Assembly: GCA_041749275.1 (NCBI GenBank)
Contig: JBGTBQ010000363.1
Location: 1 to 6,329, forward strand
DNA: 6,329 nt
Reading direction: 5' to 3'
DNA from: JBGTBQ01 sp041749275
Lineage (GTDB): Bacteria > Acidobacteriota > Blastocatellia > Pyrinomonadales > Pyrinomonadaceae
Positions 5,080-6,329 of the stretch are shown in pieces (the stretch's first letter is position 1; each line of letters starts with the position of its first letter). A program made the translations under genes and the position numbers. Below the pieces are notes generated by a model that saw only the letters and a program-made list of their open reading frames with translations, did no database searches and was not told where the DNA came from.

Positions 5080-6329
5080 ATGTCTACCCCACGCAATATC
5101 GCCACACTCGTGGGCGGCTCAACCGCAACTGAACAGCACGTTATCAACTACTCCGGTGTTCCCGCCAGCACGACGCGTTCGTTGTTGAAGATCGTGCGTG
5201 CGGCCCAGCCGATCTCGCGCGCCGATCTCGCGCGGCGGCTCGAAGTCAACCGCGGCACCGTCACGGAGATCGTCAAGCCGCTCCTCGCCGCCGGTGCTCT
5301 ACGCGAAGGCTTGCCGGAGCAAACACAACCGGTGCGCGCTGGCAGGCCACCCATCGGCCTGACGCTGGGCGTCGGGCGTACTTTCTTCATCGGGGTCAAC
5401 ATCGGTGTGCGGACAATTCACGTCGGCGCCGCGACGCCCGCCGGTCGTCTGTTGGGCGAGGAGACTTTCGACACGCCGCCTGCACCCGACGCCGCGCTCG
5501 CGCGCATCCGTTCATCCATCGAGAGTCTGCGCGCGACGATGCGAGGATGGACTGTGCCGTACATCGGCGTCAGCATCCCCAGCCCGACGGACGCCAACCG
5601 CACGCGGCTGCTCCACGCACCGCACATGGGTTGGCGCGATGTGGCGCTGGCGGACGCGCTCCGCGATGTCGGCGACAATTTCGGCGCCAAGTCTCCGGGC
5701 CGCGACACGCAGGTCATCGTTGAGAATAACGCGACCGCCGCCGCCGCATTTGAAGCACGGCGCCGACTGCGCGATCACCCCGCGAGCGCGTGGCGAGACT
5801 TCGCACTGGTGCGCGCCGGGACGGGCATCGGCGTCGGGCTGGTGCTTGGCGGGGAAGTCTATCGTGGGACGGGCGTGGCGGGCGGCCTCGCCGGCGAGTT
5901 CGGGCACATGACGATTGTCGCGCGGGGCAGATTGTGCCCGTGCGGGAGCCGCGGCTGCTGGGAGCGTTACGCTTCGGCGTCGAGCGTGGCTTCGCAGTAC
6001 GCCGGAGGTCAGGCGCAGTCGCGGGGCAGGAGCACGCCGCGATTTTCGGAGATCGTGGCCCGCGCCGAGGCCGGGGAATTGAGGGCGCGCGCGGCGCTGG
6101 GGCGCGTCGGCGAATATCTGGGTATCGGCATCGGCAACGTGATCGGCGGCTTGGGGGTGCCGCGCGTAGTGGTCAGCGGGCGCATCGTCCGTGGATGGAA
6201 GTTCATCAGAGAGCCACTGCACGAAGCGGTTGCGCGGACGATGGCCGGTCGCCTGACGCGCTGGGCGGTCGAGTCCGGCGAAGAGACCGGGGCCGAACTC
6301 GGCGGAGCGCTCGAAGTGGCGTTCGAGCA
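5080..6329 (+). CDS. ROK-family transcriptional regulator (3' end outside the window)
   Basis: 416 complete codons are visible with no stop; ROK repressors are usually about 380-420 aa, so only the last few residues are missing. An N-terminal tail of about 30 aa precedes a winged helix-turn-helix (about 33-75; ISRADLARRLEVNRGTVTEIV), then RAGRPP (87-91) links to the sugar-kinase-like fold. Seen there are FIGVNIG (103-109), GVSIPSPTD (163-171), VENNATAAAA (214-223), GTGIGVG (247-253) and GEFGH (272-276). The zinc motif CPCGSRGC gives C286, C288 and C293, with H276 as the fourth ligand. N217 stands where ROK sugar kinases have the catalytic Asp of NDAN, and N107 replaces the Asp of GVDIG, so kinase activity is unlikely. 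It probably senses a sugar or sugar phosphate and represses carbohydrate genes; the ligand and targets cannot be read from this window. Confidence 0.92.
   Translation, partial: MSTPRNIATLVGGSTATEQHVINYSGVPASTTRSLLKIVRAAQPISRADLARRLEVNRGTVTEIVKPLLAAGALREGLPEQTQPVRAGRPPIGLTLGVGRTFFIGVNIGVRTIHVGAATPAGRLLGEETFDTPPAPDAALARIRSSIESLRATMRGWTVPYIGVSIPSPTDANRTRLLHAPHMGWRDVALADALRDVGDNFGAKSPGRDTQVIVENNATAAAAFEARRRLRDHPASAWRDFALVRAGTGIGVGLVLGGEVYRGTGVAGGLAGEFGHMTIVARGRLCPCGSRGCWERYASASSVASQYAGGQAQSRGRSTPRFSEIVARAEAGELRARAALGRVGEYLGIGIGNVIGGLGVPRVVVSGRIVRGWKFIREPLHEAVARTMAGRLTRWAVESGEETGAELGGALEVAFE

Noticed and set aside
5405..5911. Open frame of 168 codons on the + strand within the ROK gene
   Set aside because: It is out of frame with the ROK coding sequence, which has a strong ribosome binding site and clear family motifs throughout; the alternative is Arg/Ser/Pro-rich and motif-free.
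5512..6222. Open frame of 236 codons on the - strand within the ROK gene
   Set aside because: Antisense shadow of the ROK gene with low-complexity Ala/Arg composition.

Overview
The window is GC-rich, densely coding bacterial chromosome: a pyrimidine biosynthesis operon on the + strand, a convergent gene for an exported glycine-zipper protein on the - strand, a stretch of decayed genes, and the start of a ROK-family regulator that runs off the right edge. No 16S or other marker is present, so the source is inferred. A pyrR-pyrB-pyrC order, a secreted glycine-zipper protein, short heptad intergenic repeats and high GC would fit an Acidobacteriota (Blastocatellia-like) genome, but this is a guess from general resemblance.

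Positions 21-3002 hold pyrR, pyrB and pyrC in one direction. PyrR senses uridine nucleotides and in studied bacteria binds pyr mRNA. PyrB (aspartate carbamoyltransferase) and PyrC (dihydroorotase) catalyse the second and third steps of UMP synthesis. pyrB and pyrC are 4 nt apart and probably translationally coupled. Between pyrR and pyrB there is a strong intrinsic terminator. Just before it, inside the end of pyrR, lie a sequence resembling the PyrR-binding loop and a strand able to pair with the 5' arm of the terminator, so this junction may be an attenuator.

Positions 2966-3222 form a structured repeat zone: a 24-bp inverted repeat built from 7-nt units whose left arm supplies the last codons of pyrC, then two hairpins with different stems but an identical 16-nt segment spanning the apical loop. 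The first of these hairpins, read on the - strand, ends in a T-tract and looks like the terminator for the convergent gene.

Positions 3270-3995 (- strand) encode an exported protein of unknown function with a glycine zipper. Positions 4021-5079 contain no intact gene that I recognise: the C-terminal end of a transposase (- strand), an internally deleted Crp/Fnr-type regulator (+ strand), and short palindromes.

From 5080 to the right edge a ROK-family transcriptional regulator starts with a very good Shine-Dalgarno sequence. It has an N-terminal winged-helix region, a sugar-kinase-like fold and a zinc motif, and it is nearly complete (416 codons visible). I see no convincing wholly new system. 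The most interesting signals are the possible pyrR-pyrB attenuator and the hairpins with a shared loop.
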